Shown piece after piece: positions 1 through 7,972 of a stretch of 64,000 nucleotides of DNA. Position 1 is the stretch's first letter, and the number at the start of each line of letters is the position of its first letter. The translations under genes were made by a program, and so were the position numbers. Origin of the DNA: Mesonia mobilis DSM 19841 (GTDB lineage: Bacteria; Bacteroidota; Bacteroidia; Flavobacteriales; Flavobacteriaceae). A model generated the notes under the pieces. The model searched no databases and was not told where the DNA came from. It was given only the letters and a program-made list of their open reading frames with translations. The stretch lies in assembly GCF_000423405.1 (NCBI RefSeq), contig NZ_AUHX01000004.1, forward strand, positions 248,001 to 312,000, in the 5' to 3' direction.

Positions 1-165
1 AGCAACGATTATTTTGTGTTTGAGAATATTCGGCTTTCGTTTTCGCTCTTTCCCAATATGCCAGGACAAGGAGAAAACATCATGCAGTTTAACGGTAATT
101 TTGATAATCTTTTTCGTTTAGATGAATATAATTTCCGCGAGCCGCATATTTTAGAATATCGCTAA
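1..165 (+). CDS. C-terminal fragment of an unidentified protein
   Basis: Reading frame 1 is open from the first base to a TAA at 163-165 and encodes the last 54 residues of a protein whose start lies outside the window. The fragment is rich in aromatic and alternating polar/hydrophobic residues (for example NIRLSFSLFPN and FDNLFRLDEYNF), which would fit the last strands of an outer membrane beta-barrel, but I do not recognise the family. A strong hairpin terminator follows about 90 bases downstream, so this is the end of a transcription unit. The coding call rests on the open frame, flavobacterial codon use and the terminator. Confidence 0.5.
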   Translation, partial: SNDYFVFENIRLSFSLFPNMPGQGENIMQFNGNFDNLFRLDEYNFREPHILEYR

Positions 166-251
166 CTCATTACCTAACTCCTACTACCTAAAACCTAAAA
201 ATGTTAGGGATAGTCGTGAAAAGCCCGTAAAGCAAAAAAGCATATAAAAAC

Positions 252-300
252 AAGCCTGCAAAGAGCGACCTCAGAAGCTTTTTGCAGGCTTAGTTTTTTT
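252..300 (+). terminator. Rho-independent terminator, probably bidirectional
   Basis: Perfect 11-bp inverted repeat (AAGCCTGCAAA at 252-262, TTTGCAGGCTT at 281-291) followed by a T-run on the + strand. On the - strand the stem is followed by a run of five T (246-250). It can therefore end both the partial gene at the window start and the convergent leftward MazG-like gene. Confidence 0.75.
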
Positions 301-350
301 GATTTTTTACTGCGGACTTGCAACAGATAGCCCGGCCTCAGGCAACACCA

Positions 351-737
351 TTATTTATCTAATATTTGTTGGATATCGGGTTTAAAATAATTAGAACCTT
401 TTAAAACTTTTCCATCTTCGCGATAGATTGGTTTACCATCGGCGCCCAATTTGCTCATATTGCTACGTTGTATTTCTTCAAAAACTTCTTCGATCTTATG
501 TTGCATCCCATGCTCGATAATCGTGCCGCAAAGTATGTAAAGCATATCGCCGAGCGCATCGGCAACTTCAACCATATCGTTATTGTTGGCGGCTTCTAAA
601 TATTCTTCGTTTTCTTCTTTCATCAAGTTAAAACGAAGCAGGTTTTTGGCTTCTCCCAAACTAGCGGTTAATTCTTCTTTATAGCTTAAACCAAATGCGG
701 TATGAAATTCTTTTACGGCGTCGATACGTTTCTTCAT
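351..737 (-). CDS. MazG-like nucleoside triphosphate pyrophosphohydrolase
   Basis: A 128-residue protein of the all-alpha NTP pyrophosphohydrolase superfamily (MazG/HisE-like). The expected metal-binding signature is visible: acidic EENEEY at residues 41-46, then EVADALGD at 57-64, giving the ExxE...ExxD arrangement that binds Mg2+ in this fold. Members hydrolyse NTPs, often non-canonical ones, to NMP and pyrophosphate; the substrate here cannot be told. It is a stand-alone cytoplasmic single-domain protein, divergently transcribed from the small membrane protein at 772. A second, different MazG-like protein is encoded at 48726-49055, so the two probably have distinct substrates. Confidence 0.85.
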   Translation of the reverse strand: MKKRIDAVKEFHTAFGLSYKEELTASLGEAKNLLRFNLMKEENEEYLEAANNNDMVEVADALGDMLYILCGTIIEHGMQHKIEEVFEEIQRSNMSKLGADGKPIYREDGKVLKGSNYFKPDIQQILDK

Positions 738-747
738 AAGAATAGAT

Positions 748-755
748 TAATTTTG
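748..755 (+). promoter_or_regulatory. Bacteroidota -7 box (TAATTTTG) for the 772 gene
   Basis: TAATTTTG matches the Bacteroidota -7 consensus TAnnTTTG exactly and lies 16 bases before the ATG at 772. No clear TTTG is present at the expected -33 distance, so support comes from the -7 element and its position only. Confidence 0.35.
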
Positions 756-771
756 CCTAAAAATAGAAAAA

Positions 772-957
772 ATGTTTACCGAAGGCCAATGGATGTTCGC
801 TGTTTTTTTTGTGATCGCTTTTGCTATTGTAATGGTAATTAGCTACAGAAAAGACGCAAAACTTCATCGAAAATATTACAAATGGAGTATTTTAATACTA
901 ATTGGGTTTTTAGTGTTTATCGCCACCTTATTTGTAATTAAAACATATTTACATTAA
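772..957 (+). CDS. Small two-helix membrane protein, unknown function
   Basis: A 61-residue protein with two hydrophobic segments (about residues 7-24 and 38-57) separated by a basic, polar loop (YRKDAKLHRKYYK), predicting a small inner membrane hairpin with the loop in the cytoplasm. I do not recognise a named family. It sits alone between the divergent MazG-like gene and the cyclase-family gene, with a good -7 box upstream. It could be translated separately or cotranscribed with the cyclase gene 67 bases downstream. The membrane character is clear; function is not. Confidence 0.6.
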   Translation: MFTEGQWMFAVFFVIAFAIVMVISYRKDAKLHRKYYKWSILILIGFLVFIATLFVIKTYLH

Positions 958-1024
958 GACTACCTTAGTTTTACCTGCTTTTCTGCTGAATTGGTTATAT
1001 TAGAGCTTGAACAAAAATAGCATA

Positions 1025-1771
1025 ATGATTACCAAAATTAAACTCGAAAACAAAACTATTACGGTAGACTTATCGAAACCGCTCGATCTCTCGATCACTT
1101 TAAGCGGAGATGAAAATAACCCGATTGCCTGGTATTTAGAGCAACCAACGATCGAACCGGTACAAGAAGGAAAATGGATCGCTAAGGTTTCTGAAGGCTC
1201 ATCGGTAAATTTTAATAACCTACAATTTAATCCGCACGCACACGGAACGCACACCGAATGTGTTGGCCATATTTCTGAAGATTTTTACAGCGTAAATAAA
1301 GCTTTAAAACAGTTTTTCTTTACCGCAAAAGTGATCTCTTTAGTGCCAGAAAATTATGGCGAAGATGCCGCTATTTCTAAAAAACAATTGCAACATTACC
1401 TGACTAAAAATGAAGCGGAAGCTTTGGTGATTAGAACTTTACCCAATACCAAAAAGAAAAGACGACGAAAATACAGCCATACCAATTGGCCTTATCTGTT
1501 AGAAGAGGCTGCAACTTATATTCGAGAATGCGGGATTAAACATTTATTGATCGACCTGCCCTCGGTAGATAAAGAAAAAGATGACGGACAGCTACTTGCG
1601 CATCGCGCTTTTTGGAATTACCCCGAAAATACTCGAAAAGACGCGACCATTACCGAACTTATTTATGTTTCTAATAAAATTAAAGACGGCGAATATTTAC
1701 TGAATTTACAAATTGCTTCGATTAAAAACGACGCTTCTCCCAGCAAACCGGTACTTTATAAAATACTTTAA
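1025..1771 (+). CDS. Cyclase family protein (kynurenine formamidase-like metal hydrolase)
   Basis: A 248-residue protein of the bacterial cyclase/arylformamidase family. The family metal-binding motif HxGTHxD is seen near residues 73-78 as HAHGTHTECVGH; the usual Asp is replaced by Glu and the usual Pro (PxH) by Gly, so this is a divergent subgroup. Known members hydrolyse N-formylkynurenine or related amides and esters with divalent metal. The sequence does not show the substrate, and no tryptophan catabolic genes are nearby. The frame is open from a TTG at 1007, but ATG at 1025 aligns better with the beginning of the fold and is preferred. Confidence 0.8.
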   Translation: MITKIKLENKTITVDLSKPLDLSITLSGDENNPIAWYLEQPTIEPVQEGKWIAKVSEGSSVNFNNLQFNPHAHGTHTECVGHISEDFYSVNKALKQFFFTAKVISLVPENYGEDAAISKKQLQHYLTKNEAEALVIRTLPNTKKKRRRKYSHTNWPYLLEEAATYIRECGIKHLLIDLPSVDKEKDDGQLLAHRAFWNYPENTRKDATITELIYVSNKIKDGEYLLNLQIASIKNDASPSKPVLYKIL

Positions 1772-1869
1772 AATTGAAGTTGAAGATTAAGCAGAAGTTG
1801 AATTCGAAATTGAAATTGAAGTTGAAAATAAATTCGAAGCCGAAGTTTAAGTTGAAATTGAAGTTGATT
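1772..1869. repeat. Degenerate GAAGTT/GAAATT hexamer-like repeat
   Basis: About 90 bases of purine-biased low-complexity sequence built from variants of GAAGTTGAA and GAAATTGAA. A related tract occurs in inverted orientation at about 5360-5403. Both lie next to a copy of the CTGAA/TTCAG palindromic repeat. No coding function is apparent. Confidence 0.6.
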
Positions 1870-1902
1870 CGTCATACTGAACTTGATTCAGGATCTCATC
1901 CT
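1870..1902. repeat. Dispersed palindromic intergenic repeat, copy A
   Basis: Core CTGAACTTGATTCAG flanked by CGTCAT and GATCTCATCCT. It belongs to a family with further copies at 5322-5352 (inverted), 56061-56092, about 58991-59024, 59231-59264 and 59301-59327. The half-arms can fold into a short hairpin. Confidence 0.65.
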
Positions 1903-1959
1903 AATAGGTTATTCAAATGAAAAAAGTAATTTATTCAACTAAAACTATCAATCGTTCAA

Positions 1960-2310
1960 ATGAAAACATCTTTAAAACTCGAAGAACTTGCGATGCTATT
2001 ACTTGGCATCTTTCTATTTTCGCAACTAAATTTCTCTTGGTGGTGGTTTATTGGTTTGTTTTTAGCGCCCGATCTTGGGATGTTGGGGTATTTAATCATC
2101 ACAAAAGTGGGCGCATTTACTTACAATCTATTTCATCATAAATTTGTGGCGATCGCTATTTATTTCTTCGGAATTTTTATAACTTCTGAAATCGTACAAA
2201 TGATAGGGGTTTTACTTTTTTCTCACGCGAGTTTTGACAGGATTTTTGGCTACAGACTCAAATACGAAAAAGGTTTTAAATTCACACATTTGGGAGAAAT
2301 AGGGAAATAA
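1960..2310 (+). CDS. DUF4260 family membrane protein
   Basis: A 116-residue integral membrane protein with three or four hydrophobic segments. The family hallmarks are present: LAPDLGMLGYL in the second helix, YNLFHHK in the middle, and a conserved C-terminus with DRIFGYRLKYEKGF then THLGEIGK. DUF4260 proteins have no established biochemical role. The ATG at 1960 gives the normal family N-terminus; an overlapping frame starting at 1917 is a shadow. It opens a tightly packed rightward block with the DUF4230 and MmcQ/YjbR genes. Confidence 0.8.
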   Translation: MKTSLKLEELAMLLLGIFLFSQLNFSWWWFIGLFLAPDLGMLGYLIITKVGAFTYNLFHHKFVAIAIYFFGIFITSEIVQMIGVLLFSHASFDRIFGYRLKYEKGFKFTHLGEIGK

Positions 2311-2343
2311 TCAATAACTTCGAAGCGATTAACTTTTGTTAAG

Positions 2344-2985
2344 ATGGAATTACTGTTTATAGGTTTAGCAGCCGGAGCCATTGCTGCATATTTTGTGTAT
2401 TCGTTTTTCAACTCTTCAAAACGAAAAGAGAAAGAAGAAAAACAATCGGTCGTGCTCATGGAAAAAATTAGAGCCGTTTGTAAATTTATTACTGTAGAAG
2501 GCGATTTTTCTGAAATTTACCATTATCAAAACGTAAAAGATAAATGGGTTAATTTATTTTTAGGAAGCAAAAAAGCACTTATTTTAATTGAAGCCAAAGC
2601 GCACGTAGGTTTTGATCTCACCAAAATTAAGATGAATTCTGATGTCGAGAAGAAAACCATTTATTTAAGTAATTTCCCACAGCCGGAATTACTAACCATC
2701 GAAACCGATTTTAAATATTACGACAAACGTGAAGGTTGGGCAAACCCGTTTACTTCTTCAGATCTTACCGATATTAATAAAGAGGCCAAACAACATATTG
2801 TCGATAAAATACCGAACAGCGGTTTGTTAAAAGAAGCCTCTTCGCAAGCTCTAGAAACCATTCAGCTGATTGAAAAATTGGTAGAAACCATCAATTGGAA
2901 ATTAGATTATTCAGCGTTAGAAACCGCTTCTACCCAGCAGAAATTAGCTTCTTCGAAAGTAGAACAAGAACTTAAAAACCAATAA
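2344..2985 (+). CDS. DUF4230 family membrane-anchored protein
   Basis: A 213-residue protein with one N-terminal hydrophobic segment (about residues 3-23), a basic stretch, and a soluble domain with the DUF4230 layout: a first half built around LATIE/ATGDFSEIYHY-like strands, a central KKALILIEAKAHVGFDL segment, and a C-terminal helical part. The family is found in many bacteria with a single anchor and no known activity. It lies 33 bases after the DUF4260 gene and ends one base before the next start, so the genes are likely cotranscribed. The C-terminus (about residues 185-213) is polar and probably disordered. Confidence 0.7.
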   Translation: MELLFIGLAAGAIAAYFVYSFFNSSKRKEKEEKQSVVLMEKIRAVCKFITVEGDFSEIYHYQNVKDKWVNLFLGSKKALILIEAKAHVGFDLTKIKMNSDVEKKTIYLSNFPQPELLTIETDFKYYDKREGWANPFTSSDLTDINKEAKQHIVDKIPNSGLLKEASSQALETIQLIEKLVETINWKLDYSALETASTQQKLASSKVEQELKNQ

Positions 2986-2986
2986 T

Positions 2987-3364
2987 TTGGATATTATAGA
3001 ACTTCGCGAATATTGCTTGAGTTTTAAAGGCGCGACAGAAGATTTTCCTTTCGATGAAGATACTTTGGTGTTTAAAGTGATGGGCAAAATGTTTGCGCTC
3101 GTTGGTTTAGAAAAATGGGAAATGGGTAATCCCGCGATCAATTTAAAATGCGATCCCGAGAAAGCGATCGAGCTGCGCGAAAAATATCCTGAAGAGATTT
3201 ATGCCGGTTACCATATGAGCAAAAAACATTGGAACACGGTCGTGATCAATGGTTCTCAACTTACCGAAAAACAAATTAAGCATTTTATTAATCACAGTTA
3301 CGAGTTGGTGGTAAGTAAATTGACTAAAAAACAAAAGCAGGAATTAAAAGAAATGGAGTCATAA
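2987..3364 (+). CDS. MmcQ/YjbR family protein
   Basis: A 125-residue single-domain protein of the MmcQ/YjbR family (double-wing DNA-binding-like fold). Recognisable features are the start (LREYCLSFKGATEDFPFDEDTLVFKV), the central GKMFALVGLE strand, and the HMSKKHWNTVVING segment near residues 75-88. The role of the family is not settled; DNA binding is inferred from structure. The start is a TTG at 2987, one base after the stop of the upstream gene, and no in-frame ATG is near, so translation is probably coupled. Confidence 0.8.
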   Translation: MDIIELREYCLSFKGATEDFPFDEDTLVFKVMGKMFALVGLEKWEMGNPAINLKCDPEKAIELREKYPEEIYAGYHMSKKHWNTVVINGSQLTEKQIKHFINHSYELVVSKLTKKQKQELKEMES

Positions 3365-3417
3365 ATTCTTCGGGAAGTTCTGTATTTTAGCACAAATTAC
3401 ACTTCAATAAGAATTTC

Positions 3418-5193
3418 ATGAAATCACCTTTATCGGTTTATCAAGATAAGCTTCAGCAACACCAAACTTCTTTAAGCCAGATTCGAAGAAAGCTTTTTGC
3501 TTCGAGTATGTTACGCTTAGCAATTTTTCTCGTATTCGCTTTTCTAATCTACTTTTTTTCGAGCAATACCGCATTGGTGTTATTATTTGTGTTTTTAGCG
3601 ATTGCCAGTTTTTTGTTTCTAGTTTCCAGACATACCGACCTTCAGCAAGAAAAAGAAAAATTAAAGCAACTCATCGCCTTAAACGAAACCGAAATAAAAG
3701 TTCTTCACCGCGATTTTTACGACTTACCTAACGGTAAAGAATTTGTAAATCCGCAACACGAATTTAGTCAGGATATCGATTTGTTTGGAGATCGCTCATT
3801 TTTTCAATATTTAAACAGAACAGCACTTGCTTCCGGTAAGCAAAAGTTAGCCGATTTATTGAGCAGCAACGATATTACCTATATTGAAGAAAAACAGGAA
3901 AGCATCAAAGAGCTTGCTGAAAAAATAGATTTTAGACAAGAGTTTACTGCGGTCGCCAAAATGGTGAAAGCAAAAGTTAGATCGTCGATTATCTTAGACT
4001 GGTTCAGTAATTATCAAGCTTTTGTTCCTTCAATTTTTAAATGGCTTCCTAAAATTTTTACGGTAGTTTCTCTGGGCTTATTTATTGCGCTATCGATAGA
4101 GATGATTCCTTGGTATTATTTGGCCGCTTGGTTTGTGATCGGTTGGACAATTATTGGTCGTTACGCTAAAAAAGTAAATGAAATTTCGGGTTATGTAAAT
4201 GAAATACAAAGCACTTTTCAGCAATATCACTTGTTATTAGGCTTGATTGAAAACAACACTTTTGAAGCGGAATTAAACCGAAAACAACAACAAAAAATCG
4301 AAATTGAAAAGAGAAAAGCTTCTGTCGTTTTCAAAGAATTTTCAAAAATTATAGATGGCTTAGAGCGAAAGAATTTTATGATTTTCGGTCAGCTTATTAG
4401 CGGTTTTATGCTTTGGGATCTTTGGAAGGCTTACGATCTCGAACAATGGATTTTAACCTATTCGCACCATACCGATAACTGGTTTAAAGCGATCGATGAG
4501 TTTGATGCCTACAATTCGTTAGGCGGTTTTGCATTTAATCATCAAGAATATACATTCCCGAAAATTCAGCAAAATAAAGTGGTCTTAAAAACTACGCAAG
4601 CGGTGCATCCGTTAATCAATCCGAAAGATGCGGTTACAAACGATTATCAGATCGATCAGCAAGAATTTTTTATTATTACCGGGGCTAATATGGCGGGGAA
4701 AAGTACATTTTTAAGAACCGTTTCATTACAAATCGTGATGGGAAATGTTGGGCTTCCCGTTTGTGCCAAAACTTGTGAATATTCTCCCATCAAACTCATC
4801 ACCAGTATGCGAACGGTAGATTCTCTAGCCGATGAAGCTTCTTATTTTTATTCTGAATTGAGCCGACTTAAATTTATTGTTGATGAAATTAAAAATGATA
4901 AATATTTTATTATTCTCGATGAAATTTTAAAAGGAACCAACTCGACCGACAAAGCAATTGGTTCTCGAAAATTTGTTGAAAAACTCGTGAACTCCCATTC
5001 TACCGGAATTATTGCGACGCACGATCTAAGTTTATGCGAGGTAGCAAACGAATTACCGCAAGTAAAAAACCATTATTTTGATGCTGAAATTATTAATGAC
5101 GAATTGCATTTTGATTATCAATTTAAAGATGGGATTTGCCAAAATATGAATGCGTCGTTTTTACTTCGTAAAATGAATATTGTCGATAGTTAG
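3418..5193 (+). CDS. Membrane-associated MutS-like ATPase
   Basis: A 591-residue protein whose C-terminal third is a MutS-type ABC ATPase: Walker A GANMAGKS at about residues 422-429, the family signature around SLADEASYFYSEL, Walker B IILDEILKGTNSTDK near residue 499, and ATHD shortly after. Unlike MutS, it lacks the mismatch-recognition and connector domains. It carries hydrophobic segments at about residues 28-65 and 210-245, placing it in the membrane. A core clamp-like helical region lies between. DNA binding is plausible but not shown, and mismatch repair should not be assumed. The TAG stop falls inside the first unit of a 7-bp tandem repeat. Confidence 0.8.
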   Translation: MKSPLSVYQDKLQQHQTSLSQIRRKLFASSMLRLAIFLVFAFLIYFFSSNTALVLLFVFLAIASFLFLVSRHTDLQQEKEKLKQLIALNETEIKVLHRDFYDLPNGKEFVNPQHEFSQDIDLFGDRSFFQYLNRTALASGKQKLADLLSSNDITYIEEKQESIKELAEKIDFRQEFTAVAKMVKAKVRSSIILDWFSNYQAFVPSIFKWLPKIFTVVSLGLFIALSIEMIPWYYLAAWFVIGWTIIGRYAKKVNEISGYVNEIQSTFQQYHLLLGLIENNTFEAELNRKQQQKIEIEKRKASVVFKEFSKIIDGLERKNFMIFGQLISGFMLWDLWKAYDLEQWILTYSHHTDNWFKAIDEFDAYNSLGGFAFNHQEYTFPKIQQNKVVLKTTQAVHPLINPKDAVTNDYQIDQQEFFIITGANMAGKSTFLRTVSLQIVMGNVGLPVCAKTCEYSPIKLITSMRTVDSLADEASYFYSELSRLKFIVDEIKNDKYFIILDEILKGTNSTDKAIGSRKFVEKLVNSHSTGIIATHDLSLCEVANELPQVKNHYFDAEIINDELHFDYQFKDGICQNMNASFLLRKMNIVDS

Positions 5194-5250
5194 GAGTTAG
5201 GAGTTAGGAGTTAGGAGTTAGGAGTTAGGAGTTAGGAGTTAGGAGTTAGG
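5188..5250. repeat. Nine perfect copies of the 7-mer AGTTAGG
   Basis: AGTTAGG is repeated nine times without interruption. The stop codon of the MutS-like gene (TAG 5191-5193) lies in the first unit. A similar sequence in reverse orientation (CCTAACTCCT) occurs near 173-182. A perfect short tandem array is prone to slippage. Confidence 0.9.
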
Positions 5251-5321
5251 AAGATTTGATTTTTGAGTTGAATAAATAATTTTCAGTCTAAAACTTTTAA
5301 AAAGTTATCCTTGTTCATCGT

Positions 5322-5403
5322 GATGAGATCCTGAAACAAGTTCAGGATGACGAAAACAAATCAAGACTTCGACTTCAATTTCGTTTTCGATTTCAAATTC
5401 AAA
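5322..5403. repeat. Inverted composite repeat: palindromic copy B plus GAA-type tract
   Basis: Perfect 8-bp arms ATCCTGAA and TTCAGGAT (loop ACAAG) at 5329-5349, flanked by GATGAG and GACG, then a TTCGA/TTCAA-rich tract. On the - strand it reads in the same order as 1772-1902: GAA tract, then CGTCAT-palindrome-CTCATC. Confidence 0.7.
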
Positions 5404-5421
5404 AAATAAATTAAATAGAAA

Positions 5422-6417
5422 ATGGATTCATTAACACAAATCGTTTTAGGAGCAGCCGTTGGTGAAGCGGTTTTAGGAAAAAAAGTGGGAAATAAAGCAA
5501 TGCTTTACGGAGCAATTGCCGGTACCATTCCAGATTTCGACACCTTTGCTTCCCATTTTACCGATACGGTGACTGCCTTAGAAATTCATCGTGGGTTTAC
5601 GCACTCGATTGTATTTTCAGTTGTTTTTGCTCCAGTTTTTGGCTGGCTCGTTTCCCGCTGGGAAAAAACGGTAAGTTGGAAAAATTGGTCTTGGCTGTTT
5701 TTCTGGGGTTTTCTCACGCATCCATTACTCGATGCGCATACGACTTGGGGAACGCAATTATTTTGGCCCTTAGATTTACGCTTAGCTTATAAGAACATTT
5801 TTGTGATCGATCCGCTTTATACTTTACCTTTTTTAGTTTTTGTGATTTTAGCGATGCGAAAGAAAAGAACTTCTCCAAAACGGAGAAAACTTAATAATTT
5901 GGGATTAATCATTAGTTCTGCATATATGTTGTTAACGCTAATCCTGAAAGGGATTACTTATCAAAAATTTACGGAAGCACTTCAGCAACAAAACATTCAA
6001 TATTCAGAAATTGAAACCAAGCCTTCTCCGTTCAATACGATTTTATGGACAGCAAATGTAGATACAAAAGACGCTTACCTCATCGGGCACTATTCTTTCT
6101 TTGATACTAAACCCATTCAATTTACCGCTTACCCAAAAAATCACGAATGGTTAGAAGATCTAAAAGACGAAGAAAATGTGCAGCGACTCATCAAGATCAC
6201 TAAAGGTTGGTACACGATCACCAAAGAGAATGAAAAACTTTACTTGAATGATTTACGTTTTGGTTTGTTAGGTTTTTCTCCTTCCGCTAAAAACTTTACG
6301 TTCAGCTTTCAATTAGAAAAGAAAAATGGCAAAGTGATCATCACTGAAAAAGAAAAAGACACTCGAGATGCTAAAAAATTATTGAGTGAATTATGGGAAA
6401 GAATTTTGGGGAATTAA
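5422..6417 (+). CDS. YdjM-family membrane-bound metal-dependent hydrolase (DUF457)
   Basis: A 331-residue protein with the hallmark start MDSLTQIVLGAAVGEAVLG and a metal-binding pattern spread over membrane helices: PDFD near residue 37, HRGFTHS near residue 57, and FLTHPLLDAHTTWGTQ near residue 102, with conserved His and Asp residues that probably bind metal. Four or five hydrophobic segments fill the first 180 residues; the C-terminal 150 residues are soluble. Related to YdjM and PF04307 proteins; the substrate is unknown. It stands alone and converges with the PLP-enzyme operon. Confidence 0.8.
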   Translation: MDSLTQIVLGAAVGEAVLGKKVGNKAMLYGAIAGTIPDFDTFASHFTDTVTALEIHRGFTHSIVFSVVFAPVFGWLVSRWEKTVSWKNWSWLFFWGFLTHPLLDAHTTWGTQLFWPLDLRLAYKNIFVIDPLYTLPFLVFVILAMRKKRTSPKRRKLNNLGLIISSAYMLLTLILKGITYQKFTEALQQQNIQYSEIETKPSPFNTILWTANVDTKDAYLIGHYSFFDTKPIQFTAYPKNHEWLEDLKDEENVQRLIKITKGWYTITKENEKLYLNDLRFGLLGFSPSAKNFTFSFQLEKKNGKVIITEKEKDTRDAKKLLSELWERILGN

Positions 6418-6502
6418 GTCACTTCGAATGATTTTGTACCGGCAAATTGTCGCTTAGAAAATAGTGAACAGTATTCAGGAGTTATTTTCTGTTTTGTAAG
6501 AA

Positions 6503-7966
6503 TTAATCTTCCGAATCTTTTTTAAAGTCGGTTACTCCTATTGAATCTGATTTTTCTGTATAAACCAGATTAGTCGCTAATTGAAAAAGATGCGCTTGGG
6601 TTTCAAAAAAATGCATCATATAACCCGCCGTATTTACAAAAACAACTACATCATTAATTTCCGGAAGCTTGGGTAATTTTACTTTTCGCTTTAATAGTAC
6701 ATCTCTTTCTAAACAATAAGCACCGGTAAAATAAACTTCTACAGCTTCGTTTTCTGCTTCTTTATCTTCTAAATCGGCATACATTACGTAAGGGTCTAGC
6801 ATAAAGTCTGCGCTTGAACTCATCATTTGGCTCATATTCATTTCTAAACCGACCAACCATTGCCCTTTGGCATCTTTTTTTCGATGTACAACTTTTGCCA
6901 TCGTGATACCCGATTGATTCACTAAGGATCTTCCTGGTTCGATTCGAATTTCTAAATTTTGATCTCTGAGCAATGATGCAATGGAACTTCCGCTGTTATC
7001 TGTATAAGCTAAAATTTCATTTAAAAATTTATCGGTATTAATTTCATTATAATAAGGATAGGTTTTTCGTTCTCCTTTTACAATTCCGTCTTCGAGCCAA
7101 TAACCGAGTCCGTTATTATTAAATGTAACTGGAGAAATTTCACCTTTTAAACTTTTTTTCAGTTTTGCATCAAAATCTAACCATTCAGTTTTACTTTCTA
7201 AATAGTTGATTAAAATACCTCCACCTATGTCGATAAATCGAAAAGTAAAACCTTGTGCATTCAATTTTTTTATTAACTGGATACATTGCAATAAAGCTTC
7301 ACTTCTTTGCTTTGTTGAATAACCATCTAAATGAAAATGTATTCCTTCCACATTAAACTTATTCAACTTTTTATCTTCACCTACATTCGTGATTAAATAC
7401 TCTTCAATTTCTTCGATATCAAACCCAAAGCGACTATAAAGTTTTTCTTCATCTACATAAAATCCGCTTAACCGAAAACCTACACGTGCTTTACAGTTGA
7501 GTTCCTGTGCCAATTTATTGATCAATAAACATTCATCGTGATTATCAATTATGATAGGAACTTGATGTTGAATTGAGATACGGATTTGCTTTTCGGTTTT
7601 TATTGCTGAAGTAAGCACTAAATGATCGCCATCACCGCCAAGTTCTAGTGACTGTTCAAGTTCACGCTCGCTAGCAGTGTCTACCCCAATATTTTCTAAA
7701 AAGGCTCGTTTTACAAACGCTTTAGCTTTATTGGCTTTTCTTGCGTAAAAGAGTTGAGATTTTACCTGATACTGCTGAAAAACTTCTTTAAATGTATTGC
7801 AATTTTTAGCGAAAGAATCGGGATGTAGAATATTTAGAGGAGAACCATAGGTCGTAAAAAGCTCTTGAACCACTTCTTGTTCTTTCATGATTTTATGCAT
7901 CCAATTAGAAGTGATTGGAGTAAGTCCTTCTTGTTGATTTCCTTTTGTGTAATTTTTATTATTCAT
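6503..7966 (-). CDS. Fold-type III PLP enzyme, Y4yA-like (ornithine/diaminopimelate decarboxylase superfamily)
   Basis: A 487-residue alanine-racemase-fold PLP enzyme. The barrel begins around residue 35. The Schiff-base lysine is K77 in YARKANK, with VDTASERELE downstream, HFHLDG for the barrel strand that faces the cofactor, and a glycine-rich DIGGG phosphate site. The C-terminal beta domain carries GAYCLERD with C418 and D422, matching the Cys/Asp pair at the decarboxylase dimer interface. The sequence resembles uncharacterised Y4yA-like members more than true LysA. It starts 6 bases after the stop of the SbnA-fusion gene, so the two are coupled. By analogy with SbnH it may decarboxylate a diaminopropionate-derived intermediate; that is inference. 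Confidence 0.75.
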   Translation of the reverse strand: MNNKNYTKGNQQEGLTPITSNWMHKIMKEQEVVQELFTTYGSPLNILHPDSFAKNCNTFKEVFQQYQVKSQLFYARKANKAKAFVKRAFLENIGVDTASERELEQSLELGGDGDHLVLTSAIKTEKQIRISIQHQVPIIIDNHDECLLINKLAQELNCKARVGFRLSGFYVDEEKLYSRFGFDIEEIEEYLITNVGEDKKLNKFNVEGIHFHLDGYSTKQRSEALLQCIQLIKKLNAQGFTFRFIDIGGGILINYLESKTEWLDFDAKLKKSLKGEISPVTFNNNGLGYWLEDGIVKGERKTYPYYNEINTDKFLNEILAYTDNSGSSIASLLRDQNLEIRIEPGRSLVNQSGITMAKVVHRKKDAKGQWLVGLEMNMSQMMSSSADFMLDPYVMYADLEDKEAENEAVEVYFTGAYCLERDVLLKRKVKLPKLPEINDVVVFVNTAGYMMHFFETQAHLFQLATNLVYTEKSDSIGVTDFKKDSED

Positions 7967-7972
7967 CTAATC

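Noticed and set aside
1917-2141. 74-residue ORF overlapping the DUF4260 gene
   Set aside because: Out of frame with a clear DUF4260 protein; no family pattern.
5188-5250. CRISPR or telomere-like array
   Set aside because: Seven-base units without spacers; a microsatellite.
6418-6502. AGAAAATA...TATTTTCT inverted repeat as terminator between convergent genes
   Set aside because: Long loop, AT-only stem and no T-run; weak evidence.
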